From contig CACFXF010000012.1 in the NCBI GenBank assembly GCA_902570265.1, positions 1 to 49,089 of the forward strand: 49,089 nt of DNA. The letters run 5' to 3'. Of this stretch, positions 41,828 to 49,089 are shown piece by piece. Below the pieces are notes generated by a model. That model searched no databases. It was not told where the DNA came from and was given only the letters and a program-made list of their open reading frames with translations. This DNA comes from an uncultured Alphaproteobacteria bacterium. GTDB taxonomy: Bacteria; Pseudomonadota; Alphaproteobacteria; Rhodobacterales; Rhodobacteraceae. Every line of letters begins with the position of its first letter. The first letter of the stretch is position 1. Position numbers and translations under genes: made by a program.

Positions 41828-42535
41828 TTGCAAACAGATACACAAATTGTAGTTATAAGTTTTTTTAGATTCAAAGGAATCTTCCAAAAATTTTGGGCAT
41901 TTTGCCAAATGGGTTTTGCACGTAAAAAGTTGAAAAATATCAAAGAAATATCTTTTTTCAAATTATTTGGTTCTGGAACTGGCGAGGGATTTACACCTTA
42001 TCCTAATACAAGTGTTTATGCTATCTTAAGTGTTTGGAATGATCTTAACATAGCTGAAAAGAGTATATTTGAAAGAGAAATATATGAAAAATATAGAACC
42101 AAATCAGTTGAGAACTGGAATGTTTTCCTTACTCCAATTTCAAGCAAAGGATATTGGGATAAAATTAATCCATTCAATCCAATAAAAAAAGAAATAAACC
42201 CAGAAGAGAAAATGCTGGCTGCATTAACAAGGGCTACTATAAAACCTAAAATAATGCTTAAGTTTTGGTCTAGAGTACCAGCAATTTCCAAAGTTATAGG
42301 TAATGACAAAAATGTGCTTTTTAAAATGGGATTAGGAGAAATTCCATGGTTTCATCAAGTAACCTTTTCTATTTGGCCAAATGCAGAAGCAATGTCTAAT
42401 TTTGCAAGAAAAGACGGCCCCCATGCAAAAGCAATCAAATCAGTTCGAGAAGGTAACTGGTTTTCTGAGGAATTATATGCAAGATTTAAAGTAGAAAAAG
42501 CGATTGGAAAATGGTGTGGTAAATCTGTTATTTAA
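41828..42535 (+). CDS. crtA: Spheroidene monooxygenase
   Basis: O2-dependent enzyme that adds the C2 keto group to spheroidene, giving spheroidenone. 235 residues. Conserved QIVVISFFRFKG, WAFCQMGFARKKL, FFKLFGSGTGEGFTPYPNTSVYAIL near 42-67, FWSRVPAISKV and VTFSIWPNAEAMSNFARKDGPHAKAI near 174-199. The start is TTG at 41828 with no visible Shine-Dalgarno; it is chosen as the conserved part starts 6 residues later and an in-frame stop lies just upstream. Head of the crtA-bchIDO operon. Confidence 0.93.
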   Translation: MQTDTQIVVISFFRFKGIFQKFWAFCQMGFARKKLKNIKEISFFKLFGSGTGEGFTPYPNTSVYAILSVWNDLNIAEKSIFEREIYEKYRTKSVENWNVFLTPISSKGYWDKINPFNPIKKEINPEEKMLAALTRATIKPKIMLKFWSRVPAISKVIGNDKNVLFKMGLGEIPWFHQVTFSIWPNAEAMSNFARKDGPHAKAIKSVREGNWFSEELYARFKVEKAIGKWCGKSVI

Positions 42536-42552
42536 ATTAATTTGGAAATAAA

Positions 42553-43560
42553 ATGAAGTTGGATTATCCATTCTCTGCTATTGTTGGGCAGAAAACAATG
42601 AAACAAGCCCTAATTCTTACCGCTATCGATCCATTGATAGGCGGGGTATTAGTTTTCGGTGAAAGAGGTACAGGGAAATCAACAATAGTCCGATCTCTAA
42701 CGGCTTTGTTACCTGAAATAAAGTCAATTAAAGGTTGCCCCTACAACTGTGAAAACCTTAATGAAAATTGTTCTCATTGCAGTGTTTCTGTCAAAAAACT
42801 TGAAAAAAAACCAACACCAATTGTAGATTTACCACTTGGATCAACAGAAGATAGAGTAGTAGGATCTTTAAATTTAGAAGTAGCATTAAGTCAGGGCAAA
42901 AAAAGCTTTGAGCCAGGACTTTTAGCTCACGCTAATAGAGGATATCTATATATAGATGAGGTCAATTTATTGGAAGATCATATTGTGGATCTATTACTAG
43001 ATGTTTCTGCTTCAGGAGAAAACCTTATTGAAAGAGAAGGATTATCAGTAAAGCACGACTCTAAATTTGTGCTTGTTGGTTCGGGGAACCCAGAAGAAGG
43101 AGAATTAAGACCTCAACTCCTTGATCGATTTGGGTTATCAGTTGAAGTAAAATCTCCCAGAGAATTAGAAGAAAGAATGGAAGTTATAAAAAGAAGGACC
43201 AAATTTGATAATAAAGATCAAGATTTTTTACTTTTCTGGGAAAAAGAAGACTCAAAATTAAGAAGAAAAATCATTAGAGCTAGAAAAAAACTAAATGATG
43301 TTAAAATATCAAATGAAGTATTGGAAAGTTGTGCAAAATTATGTCTTGCTTTAGGTTCGGATGGATTAAGGGGAGAATTAACCTTAATAAGAACATCAAA
43401 AGCACAAGCATCATTTGAAAATAAGGATTCTGTTGAAATTTCACAACTAAGAAAAGTTGCTTCGATTTGTTTGGGACACAGACTTCGTAAAGACCCTCTC
43501 GATGATGTAGGATCAAATATTAGAGTTGAAAGAGCAATTGAAGAAGTCTTAGGAAAATGA
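42553..43560 (+). CDS. bchI: Magnesium chelatase subunit I
   Basis: AAA+ ATPase of the chelatase. 335 residues. Walker A GERGTGKST at 36-44, Walker B YLYIDE at 131-136, sensor-like VLVGSGNPEEGELRPQLLDRFGL near 171-193. A four-Cys region (Cys62, 66, 73, 76) is seen. Downstream of crtA by 17 bases. Confidence 0.97.
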   Translation: MKLDYPFSAIVGQKTMKQALILTAIDPLIGGVLVFGERGTGKSTIVRSLTALLPEIKSIKGCPYNCENLNENCSHCSVSVKKLEKKPTPIVDLPLGSTEDRVVGSLNLEVALSQGKKSFEPGLLAHANRGYLYIDEVNLLEDHIVDLLLDVSASGENLIEREGLSVKHDSKFVLVGSGNPEEGELRPQLLDRFGLSVEVKSPRELEERMEVIKRRTKFDNKDQDFLLFWEKEDSKLRRKIIRARKKLNDVKISNEVLESCAKLCLALGSDGLRGELTLIRTSKAQASFENKDSVEISQLRKVASICLGHRLRKDPLDDVGSNIRVERAIEEVLGK

Positions 43561-43583
43561 TTTTTTTAAAATGGAAATATATC

Positions 43584-43588
43584 GGAGG
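43584..43588 (+). promoter_or_regulatory. Strong Shine-Dalgarno of bchD, next to an ATA codon
   Basis: GGAGG followed by five A and then ATA (43594) in the bchD frame. The spacing is ideal for a start codon at 43594, where no ATG, GTG or TTG is present. This site decides the proposed bchD start. Confidence 0.6.
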
Positions 43589-43593
43589 AAAAA

Positions 43594-45312
43594 ATATTTA
43601 AAGAAACAACCTTTAATGAAAAAGATAGCAATGACTTTTTATTAAATAAACTTGAAAAAATTATTGCTGTGTTAAGATTAGCCCCTTTTGATATAGGGGG
43701 ATTAATAATAAAATCACGCCATAGTGAAACCAGAAGAATAGCACTAAATCTTATAGAAGAAAATTTAAATGAATTTCCTATAAAAAAAATATATCCAGAA
43801 ATCTCAGATTCAAAATTACAAGGAGGGCTAGATTTTTCAGAAACCCTTAGTTTAGGAAAACCAGTTTATAGAAAAAGTATTTTTGATAATGATCCAAAAA
43901 TTTTAAAATTAATGATGGGGGAAAGGTTTGAACCAAGAGTGGCTGCTATTTTTGCCCAAAAAATGGATGTAAAGCCCAATTTTTTATTATTAGTAGTAGA
44001 TGAAGGTATGGAAGAAGAAGAAATACCTGATTGCCTCAAAGAAAGAATTTCTTTTCATATTGATTTAAATTCAATGCCTTTTAAAAAAATTAAAAATTTC
44101 AAAATAAAAAAATTTGGTATTTCCAACGCTATGTCTCTCTTAAATAAAATTGAAATGCCAGAAAATTTTTATAACGAATTATTTAAAATTATGTCTACAA
44201 CTGGAATAACTAGTATTAGACCTTTATTTTTTGCTGTAAAAGTGGCTAGTGCTTTATCAGCACTGAGAGGATTAAAAGTTGTTGAAGAAAAAGATCTAAT
44301 TGAGAGTATCGGATTAACACTAGCACATAAAATAAAAAATTTTCCTCCCCCTATTGAAGATAATCAAGAACAAAACCAAAAGAATAAAGAAACTAATGAG
44401 GATAAAAAAGAAAATAAAAAAAAATCTGCCGATATTCCTCTTGAATTACTTTTAGATGCAGTGAAAGTTAATTTACCATCAAATGTTTTGGAAAACATAA
44501 TTCATGGAAAAAGTAACAACAAATCATTGGTTAATAAGTCAGGTAGCGGGCAAAATAAAATTTCTTTTCAGCGTGGACGTCCACTTCCTTCTATCAATGG
44601 AATTCCTAATGGAAGAAATAAAATAGATGTTATAGGTACATTGAAATCCGCAGCACCTTGGCAGCTGATCAGAAAAAAAACATTATCAAATGAAAATAAA
44701 TTAAAAATTGAATTCAGAACATCTGATATACAGATAAAAAAATTTAAGGATTCAAAAAATAGGGTCATCATTTTTACGGTTGATGCCTCTGGCTCATTAG
44801 CAGTTGGAAGACTAGCAGAAGCAAAAGGTGCTATAGAATTACTTCTTGCTAATGCTTACTCTTCAAGGGATTTAGTAGCGCTTATATCTTTTAGAGGAGA
44901 TAATGCTGAAACTTTATTAACTCCAACCAGATCACTGAGTAAAACTAAACGTCTTTTAGGTTCTTTGCCAGGCGGAGGTGGAACCCCTTTAGCATCGGGA
45001 TTAATGTCGGCACTTAAATTATCTATTGATTATTCTCAAAAAGGGTTTTCACCAGTAAGTATTATTTTAACAGATGGAAAAGCTAATATAGATCTAGAAG
45101 GAGAAAAAGGAAGAATTAAAGCTTTAGAAGATAGTTCTCAAGTTTCAAAATTATTTGTATCAAATAGATTAAAATCAATAGTTATTGATACTTCTCAAAG
45201 GATTTCTCAATCTGCAAAAGATTTAGCTAAAAATTTAGATGGGGAATATGTAATCCTACCTAGAGCCAATGCTCACCAATTATCAAATGTGATTTTAAAT
45301 AAATTAAACTAA
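43594..45312 (+). CDS. bchD: Magnesium chelatase subunit D
   Basis: Non-catalytic AAA+ plus integrin-I domain partner of BchI. Open frame from 43570 to 45312. The N-terminal helix (NDFLLNKLEKIIAVLRLAPFDIGGL) is family-like and lies before the first ordinary start, a GTG at 43669; upstream no ATG, GTG or TTG is in frame. An ATA at 43594 sits 5 bases after GGAGG and is proposed as start (572 residues). An Asp/Glu/Lys/Asn-rich linker near residue 250-275, then the MIDAS motif DASGSLA and the TPTR...LTDGKANI integrin fold. GTG 43669 (547 residues) is the alternative. Confidence 0.85.
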   Translation: MFKETTFNEKDSNDFLLNKLEKIIAVLRLAPFDIGGLIIKSRHSETRRIALNLIEENLNEFPIKKIYPEISDSKLQGGLDFSETLSLGKPVYRKSIFDNDPKILKLMMGERFEPRVAAIFAQKMDVKPNFLLLVVDEGMEEEEIPDCLKERISFHIDLNSMPFKKIKNFKIKKFGISNAMSLLNKIEMPENFYNELFKIMSTTGITSIRPLFFAVKVASALSALRGLKVVEEKDLIESIGLTLAHKIKNFPPPIEDNQEQNQKNKETNEDKKENKKKSADIPLELLLDAVKVNLPSNVLENIIHGKSNNKSLVNKSGSGQNKISFQRGRPLPSINGIPNGRNKIDVIGTLKSAAPWQLIRKKTLSNENKLKIEFRTSDIQIKKFKDSKNRVIIFTVDASGSLAVGRLAEAKGAIELLLANAYSSRDLVALISFRGDNAETLLTPTRSLSKTKRLLGSLPGGGGTPLASGLMSALKLSIDYSQKGFSPVSIILTDGKANIDLEGEKGRIKALEDSSQVSKLFVSNRLKSIVIDTSQRISQSAKDLAKNLDGEYVILPRANAHQLSNVILNKLN

Positions 45313-46211
45313 TGCAATGGGATAAAGAAAAATTTGATTGGCCCCATCATGAATTAAGTAATTTTATTGATTCCGAAACTCATACTTGGCACATACAAGA
45401 TACTGACGAACTTAATCCCAAGAAAAAAAATTTACCCATATTTTTATTTATTCACGGGGCTGGTGCATCAACACATAGTTGGCGATTAGTTTTAGATCAA
45501 TTGAAAGATAATTTTAGAGTAATTCTTGTAGATTTACCAGGACATGGATTTTCAAGATTAGGAAAAAAAAATCGATCCAGTCTAGAGTCTATAACTCAAG
45601 ATTTAGAATTTCTTTTAATTAAAATGAGTGTTAATCCCGATTTAGTTGTAGGTCATTCTGCAGGAGCAGCAGTTGCCTTAAATTTGGCACTATCAAAAAA
45701 AATTAAAATACAAGGTATATTATGTTTAAATGGAGCATTAGGTAATTTTTCAGGTATTGCAGGATTATTATATCCTTTATTAGCTAAATTTTTATCGATG
45801 AGTCCTCTAACGGTTCCTTTTTTTACCTCTTTATACTCTTCAAAAAATCAAGTTGAAAAATTTCTCAGTTTAACAGGAAGTAAGATTAATCCTAAAGGTA
45901 TAATCTATTATAAAAAATTAATTTCAGACAAAAAACATGTCGAAGGAACATTATCAATGATGTCACAATGGAATTTAAACCAACTCATATTGAAACTGAA
46001 ACAAATTGAAATTCCAGTTTGTTTAATAGTTGGGGGAAATGATAGCATTATTAAAAATAATGATAATTTCAAAGCATCAAAGGATATTCCAAAAGCAGAA
46101 TTTATAACTAATCCTGAACAAGGACATCTTATGCATGAAGAAAGTCCAGAATTAATATCTGACCAGATTAAGTCTTTTTACAGTAAAATAGTAGCCATTC
46201 AGATAAGTTAA
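45312..46211 (+). CDS. bchO: BchO, alpha/beta hydrolase of the Mg-chelatase operon
   Basis: 299 residues of alpha/beta-hydrolase fold: oxyanion HGAGASTHSW near 50-59, nucleophile elbow GHSAGA near 114-119, acid Asp in GGNDSI near 243-248 and His in GHLMHEESPE near 272. bchO lies with bchID in most PGCs and is thought to aid Mg chelation; the reaction is unknown. It overlaps bchD by TAATG. Confidence 0.92.
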   Translation: MQWDKEKFDWPHHELSNFIDSETHTWHIQDTDELNPKKKNLPIFLFIHGAGASTHSWRLVLDQLKDNFRVILVDLPGHGFSRLGKKNRSSLESITQDLEFLLIKMSVNPDLVVGHSAGAAVALNLALSKKIKIQGILCLNGALGNFSGIAGLLYPLLAKFLSMSPLTVPFFTSLYSSKNQVEKFLSLTGSKINPKGIIYYKKLISDKKHVEGTLSMMSQWNLNQLILKLKQIEIPVCLIVGGNDSIIKNNDNFKASKDIPKAEFITNPEQGHLMHEESPELISDQIKSFYSKIVAIQIS

Positions 46212-46234
46212 TATCTTGCAGGAGCATATTTCCT

Positions 46235-46618
46235 ATGTATAATTTAATTATGAAAAGCTTAATATTAGTATTATCTATATCAATTATATGTTTAAATCTT
46301 TTGGGGTTTTATGTATTGGCAAGTGAACAAGTCAATGATGAAGATGGATTTGAAGTTTCTGACGAAATTTTAGCCATTGTTGGTGATATAGATTATGGAG
46401 AGTATCTTTCAAGTGAGTGCACTACATGCCATCATGCACAGGGGTTAGATGAAGGTATTCCTTCGATAACAGGATGGCCTATAGAATCATTTGTTTGGTC
46501 CCTTCATTCATATAAAAGTGGGGCACGCAAGCATCCAATAATGGAAATGATTACCCAAAGATTATCAAATGAAGAAATTGCTTCTCTTGCAATTTTTTTT
46601 GAATCGATAAATAATTAA
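46235..46618 (+). CDS. Monohaem cytochrome c, probable FCSD cytochrome subunit
   Basis: 127 residues with an N-terminal signal peptide (about 1-30) and one haem site CTTCH (Cys62, Cys65, His66); Met103 or Met106 in HPIMEMITQRL is the likely axial ligand. It precedes by 19 bases the sulfide dehydrogenase flavoprotein gene. The WPIESFVWSLHSYKSGARKHPIM stretch resembles short FccA/SoxE-type cytochromes. Periplasmic electron acceptor of the flavoprotein is the likely role. The family call rests on context. Confidence 0.8.
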   Translation: MYNLIMKSLILVLSISIICLNLLGFYVLASEQVNDEDGFEVSDEILAIVGDIDYGEYLSSECTTCHHAQGLDEGIPSITGWPIESFVWSLHSYKSGARKHPIMEMITQRLSNEEIASLAIFFESINN

Positions 46619-46637
46619 ATTACAAGGAGGATCAAAT

Positions 46638-47900
46638 ATGAAACTAAATCGAAGAAATTTTATTTCTGCTTCAGCAGGCATAGCCGCTACAATGTCTTCA
46701 CCAATGGTTTTTGGAGCATCAAGACCAAAAGTAGTGGTGATAGGTGGTGGTGCAGGAGGAGCGACAGCAGCAAGGTATATCGCCAAAGATTCAAAAGGTG
46801 CTATTGATGTTACATTAGTAGAACCAACTAGAAGCTATTATACTTGTTTTTTCTCAAACCTATATCTAGGAGGCTTTAGAGATTTTGATTCTATTGGCCA
46901 TAGTTACGGAAAGTTAGCCAGCGATTTTGGTATTAATGTTGTTCATGATTGGGCAGTTGATGTTGATTCTAGTGGTAAAACCGTATCTTTAGCTGGTGGA
47001 GGAACTTTGAATTATGATAAGTTAATTCTTTCTCCAGGAATTGATTTCGTAGATAATTCTGTACCAGGGTGGGATTTATCATCTCAAAATAAAATGCCCC
47101 ATTCCTATAAAGCTGGATCTCAGACTCAACTTCTTAATGCTCAAATTGAGAATATGCGACAAGGAGGGACTTATTGCATGGTGGCACCACCTAATCCTTA
47201 TAGGTGTCCTCCAGGGCCTTATGAAAGAGTTTCAATGGTGGCTCATAAGCTTAAGAAAATAAATCCAAGTGCAAAAATTTTAATCCTCGAACCAAAACCA
47301 AAATTTTCCAAACAGGGATTATTCGAAGAAGGTTGGAATAAGCACTATGCCGGTATGATTGAAATGATAGGACCAGAAATGGGTGGTAAAGGGGTTGAAG
47401 TAAGGCCCGACAGCATGGAGGTAGTTGTTGATGGTGAAGCTGAAAAGGTTGACGTATGTAACGTAATACCAGCTATGAAAGCCGGTAAGATTGCTGAATT
47501 AGCAGGAGTTACAGACGGTAATTGGGCACCAACAATTGCACATACAATGCAGAGTAAAAAAAATAGTGATATCCATATCCTAGGAGACGCAGCTGCTCAA
47601 GGTGATATGCCAAAATCAGGTTTTTCTGCTAATTCTCAAGCCAAAGTGTGCGCAATGGCAGTCAGAGGTGAACTTACAGATTCAAAAGTATTTCCAGCCA
47701 AATTCTCAAATACTTGCTGGTCCCTTGTTGATACTAATGATGGTATTAAAGTAGGAGCAAGCTATGAAGCTACAGATGAGAAAATTGCTAAAGTTTCTGG
47801 TTTTGTTTCCAAAACTGGGGAAGATGCTGCTGTTAGAAAAGCTACTTATGAAGAAAGTCTTGGATGGTATGCTGGTATAACATCTGACATGTTTGGATAA
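46638..47900 (+). CDS. fccB: Flavocytochrome c sulfide dehydrogenase, flavoprotein subunit
   Basis: 420 residues. Twin-arginine signal NRRNFISASAG and a cleavage region around residue 26 (VFGAS), then a Rossmann FAD site VVVIGGGAGGATAARYIA (32-49). Cys70 (YYTCFFSN) corresponds to the Cys carrying covalent FAD, and Cys190 (YRCPPGPYER) and Cys360 (SNTCWSLV) to the redox-active disulfide of FCSD. Cys180 is extra. It oxidises sulfide in the periplasm and gives electrons to a cytochrome c, the gene before it. SoxF of the Sox system is the same family and no Sox genes are seen here. A strong terminator follows. Confidence 0.92.
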   Translation: MKLNRRNFISASAGIAATMSSPMVFGASRPKVVVIGGGAGGATAARYIAKDSKGAIDVTLVEPTRSYYTCFFSNLYLGGFRDFDSIGHSYGKLASDFGINVVHDWAVDVDSSGKTVSLAGGGTLNYDKLILSPGIDFVDNSVPGWDLSSQNKMPHSYKAGSQTQLLNAQIENMRQGGTYCMVAPPNPYRCPPGPYERVSMVAHKLKKINPSAKILILEPKPKFSKQGLFEEGWNKHYAGMIEMIGPEMGGKGVEVRPDSMEVVVDGEAEKVDVCNVIPAMKAGKIAELAGVTDGNWAPTIAHTMQSKKNSDIHILGDAAAQGDMPKSGFSANSQAKVCAMAVRGELTDSKVFPAKFSNTCWSLVDTNDGIKVGASYEATDEKIAKVSGFVSKTGEDAAVRKATYEESLGWYAGITSDMFG

Positions 47901-47922
47901 GTATAAAAATTTCTAAATTTAG

Positions 47923-47957
47923 AACCCTCTAGGATAACTTTTCTAGGGGGTTTTTTT
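47923..47957 (+). terminator. Rho-independent terminator after fccB
   Basis: 10-bp stem (arms 47923-47932 and 47943-47952; one T-G wobble), 10-base loop and a run of seven T at 47951-47957. It ends the plus-strand operon and lies between it and the converging EamA gene; it may work both ways. Confidence 0.88.
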
Positions 47958-47959
47958 AA

Positions 47960-48835
47960 TTAATTTTTTAATTTTTCATTAGATGATAATTGAACTATAG
48001 CTACCACTATAAATGAACCACCAATTAATATAAAAATATCTAGCGACTCACCAAATAGTAATAATCCAATTAAAGTTGACCAGATCAGCTGAAAAAAAAT
48101 AACTGGCTGAGTAACAGATAGTGGTGCTAATGATAAGGCCATAGTCATAAAATAATGACCAAGTGTTCCTAAAATTGCCACACCAAATAATAATAATAAA
48201 TCACCTATTGAAGGGTTAACCCACAGAAAAAACGTAAAAGGTAATAGGGTAATTGTTGCAAAAAAAGTAAGGAAAATTACAATTAAATTTGTACTTTCTG
48301 TTTTAGTTAGGTTTTTCGCTATTAAATATGAAGTAGCAAATAATATAGTACTAAATAGTTGAGCAATTTTACCATAAGAAAAAATTTCAAAGCCTGGCTT
48401 TAAAATTAACATAGCACCTATAAATGATAATAGAAGAGCACCTACTCTATTAAGAGTAATAACTTCTTTGAAAATTAATATTGCACCAATAGTTGTAAAA
48501 ATTGGTGTTAAATAGTTTATTGCAGTTACATCTGCCATAGGAATGTTAGCAACAGAATAAAACCATAGAACTACAGCAAAACCATGGATTACTCCTCTTA
48601 AGCCATATTTGAATATAGGTAATTGATTTGTATTTTTTTTGTACTGAAATTTGAAAAAAGGCAAAATCAGAATCAAACCAAATAAATATCTAAAAAAAGC
48701 TGCCTGCATAGAAGGCAGATCTTTACTTAAATATTTCACACTGACCATTACTGCAACAAAGCATAAACCTGTCAAAAGCATTAAAAAAATGCTTTTGAGA
48801 TAATTAAAGTTTCTAATTCTTAAACTTGTAATCAA
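47960..48835 (-). CDS. EamA/DMT-family permease
   Basis: 291 residues, ten membrane helices in two EamA repeats (about 14-150 and 160-285), with the family segments VAVMVSVKYLSKDLPSMQAAFFRYLFGL near 26-53 and TAINYLTPIFTTIGAILIFKEVITLNRVGALLLSFIGAML near 105-145. Drug/metabolite transporter type; the substrate is unknown. It is outside the PGC proper, convergent with fccB. Confidence 0.85.
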   Translation of the reverse strand: MITSLRIRNFNYLKSIFLMLLTGLCFVAVMVSVKYLSKDLPSMQAAFFRYLFGLILILPFFKFQYKKNTNQLPIFKYGLRGVIHGFAVVLWFYSVANIPMADVTAINYLTPIFTTIGAILIFKEVITLNRVGALLLSFIGAMLILKPGFEIFSYGKIAQLFSTILFATSYLIAKNLTKTESTNLIVIFLTFFATITLLPFTFFLWVNPSIGDLLLLFGVAILGTLGHYFMTMALSLAPLSVTQPVIFFQLIWSTLIGLLLFGESLDIFILIGGSFIVVAIVQLSSNEKLKN

Positions 48836-48871
48836 GTTAATCCTAAAAATTAATTGGTATTTACAAAAAAA

Positions 48872-49089
48872 TTATTTACCGAAAAATTTGGGTTTTTCTT
48901 TATTAAAAAAAGCTTTCACAGCATTTTTAAAATCATCTGTTTTTGCTAAATTAGCTTGAATTTTAATTTCCTTATTAAAAGTAGACCAATAATCACTATA
49001 CTTAGAATACCGTAGAAGTTCTTTTGTTTCTTTTGCTACTAAGGGAGATCTTTTAGCTAATTTTTTAGCCCAAGAATCTACTTCATTCA
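48872..49089 (-). CDS. Enoyl-CoA hydratase/isomerase family, C-terminal end (partial)
   Basis: The last 72 codons of a gene that continues past the window. The C-terminus (AKKLAKRSPLVAKETKELL, then DDFKNAVKAFFNKEKPKFFGK) matches the end of crotonase-fold proteins, in which AF..KR.P.F.G is conserved. The active site lies outside the window. It is transcribed toward the EamA gene, 36 bases away. Confidence 0.8.
   Translation of the reverse strand, partial: NEVDSWAKKLAKRSPLVAKETKELLRYSKYSDYWSTFNKEIKIQANLAKTDDFKNAVKAFFNKEKPKFFGK

Overview
The window is an almost complete photosynthesis gene cluster (PGC) from an AT-rich alphaproteobacterium that makes bacteriochlorophyll a and a type-II (quinone) reaction centre. 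The gene set and block order resemble the Rhodobacter/Roseobacter type: bchFNBHLM-lhaA-puhBC-orf-acsF-puhE-hemA, aerR-ppsR-bchG-bch2-bchP-idi, crtEF-bchCXYZ-pufQBALM, crtDC, crtIB-tspO and crtA-bchIDO. The visibly AT-rich base composition is unlike cultured Rhodobacter and fits a streamlined, probably marine, lineage. Cyclization is by the O2-requiring AcsF with no bchE here, which together with crtA suggests an aerobic anoxygenic phototroph. The species cannot be named from the sequence alone.

Layout. 1-1122 (minus): the 5' part of a xanthine dehydrogenase small subunit and a carboxymuconolactone decarboxylase-like protein. 1221-1919 (plus): a CbbY-like phosphatase. 1924-2367 (minus): pseudoazurin. 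2447-16936 (minus): a long operon reading bchF, bchN, bchB, bchH, bchL, bchM, lhaA, puhB, puhC, small orf, acsF, puhE, hemA. 16937-17372: a 436-bp divergent regulatory region with two PpsR-type palindromes. 17373-23517 (plus): aerR, ppsR, bchG, bch2 (PucC family), bchP, idi. 23541-36090 (minus): crtE, crtF, bchC, bchX, bchY, bchZ, pufQ, pufB, pufA, pufL, pufM, puhA, dxs. 36167-38595 (plus): crtD, crtC. 38609-41724 (minus): tspO, crtB, crtI. 41828-46211 (plus): crtA, bchI, bchD, bchO. 46235-47900 (plus): a monohaem cytochrome and a flavocytochrome c sulfide dehydrogenase flavoprotein, ending at a clear terminator. 47960-49089 (minus): an EamA transporter and the 3' end of an enoyl-CoA hydratase/isomerase-like gene.

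How it works together: hemA supplies 5-aminolevulinate; bchIDH, bchM, acsF, bchLNB, bchF, bchXYZ, bchC, bchG and bchP take protoporphyrin IX to bacteriochlorophyll a; dxs, idi and crtE supply prenyl units; crtB, I, C, D, F and A make spheroidene/spheroidenone-type carotenoids; pufBA (LH1) and pufLM plus puhA (reaction centre) are assembled with lhaA, puhB, puhC, puhE and pufQ. TGT-N12-ACA palindromes lie in all four divergent or operon promoters, and the regulators that should read them (ppsR, aerR) are encoded here.

Most notable: puhA (reaction-centre H subunit) is absent from its usual place between lhaA and puhB and sits directly after pufM, giving one pufQBALM-puhA transcription unit for the whole LMH core. 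Other points: no pufC, an apparent one-base frameshift in a 7-T run in puhE, no canonical start codon in bchD beside a strong Shine-Dalgarno (AUA is the best-placed codon), tandem PpsR sites exactly 8 bp apart over the bchC promoter, several UUG starts, RNA hairpins in the puf operon, and a linked sulfide-oxidation pair.
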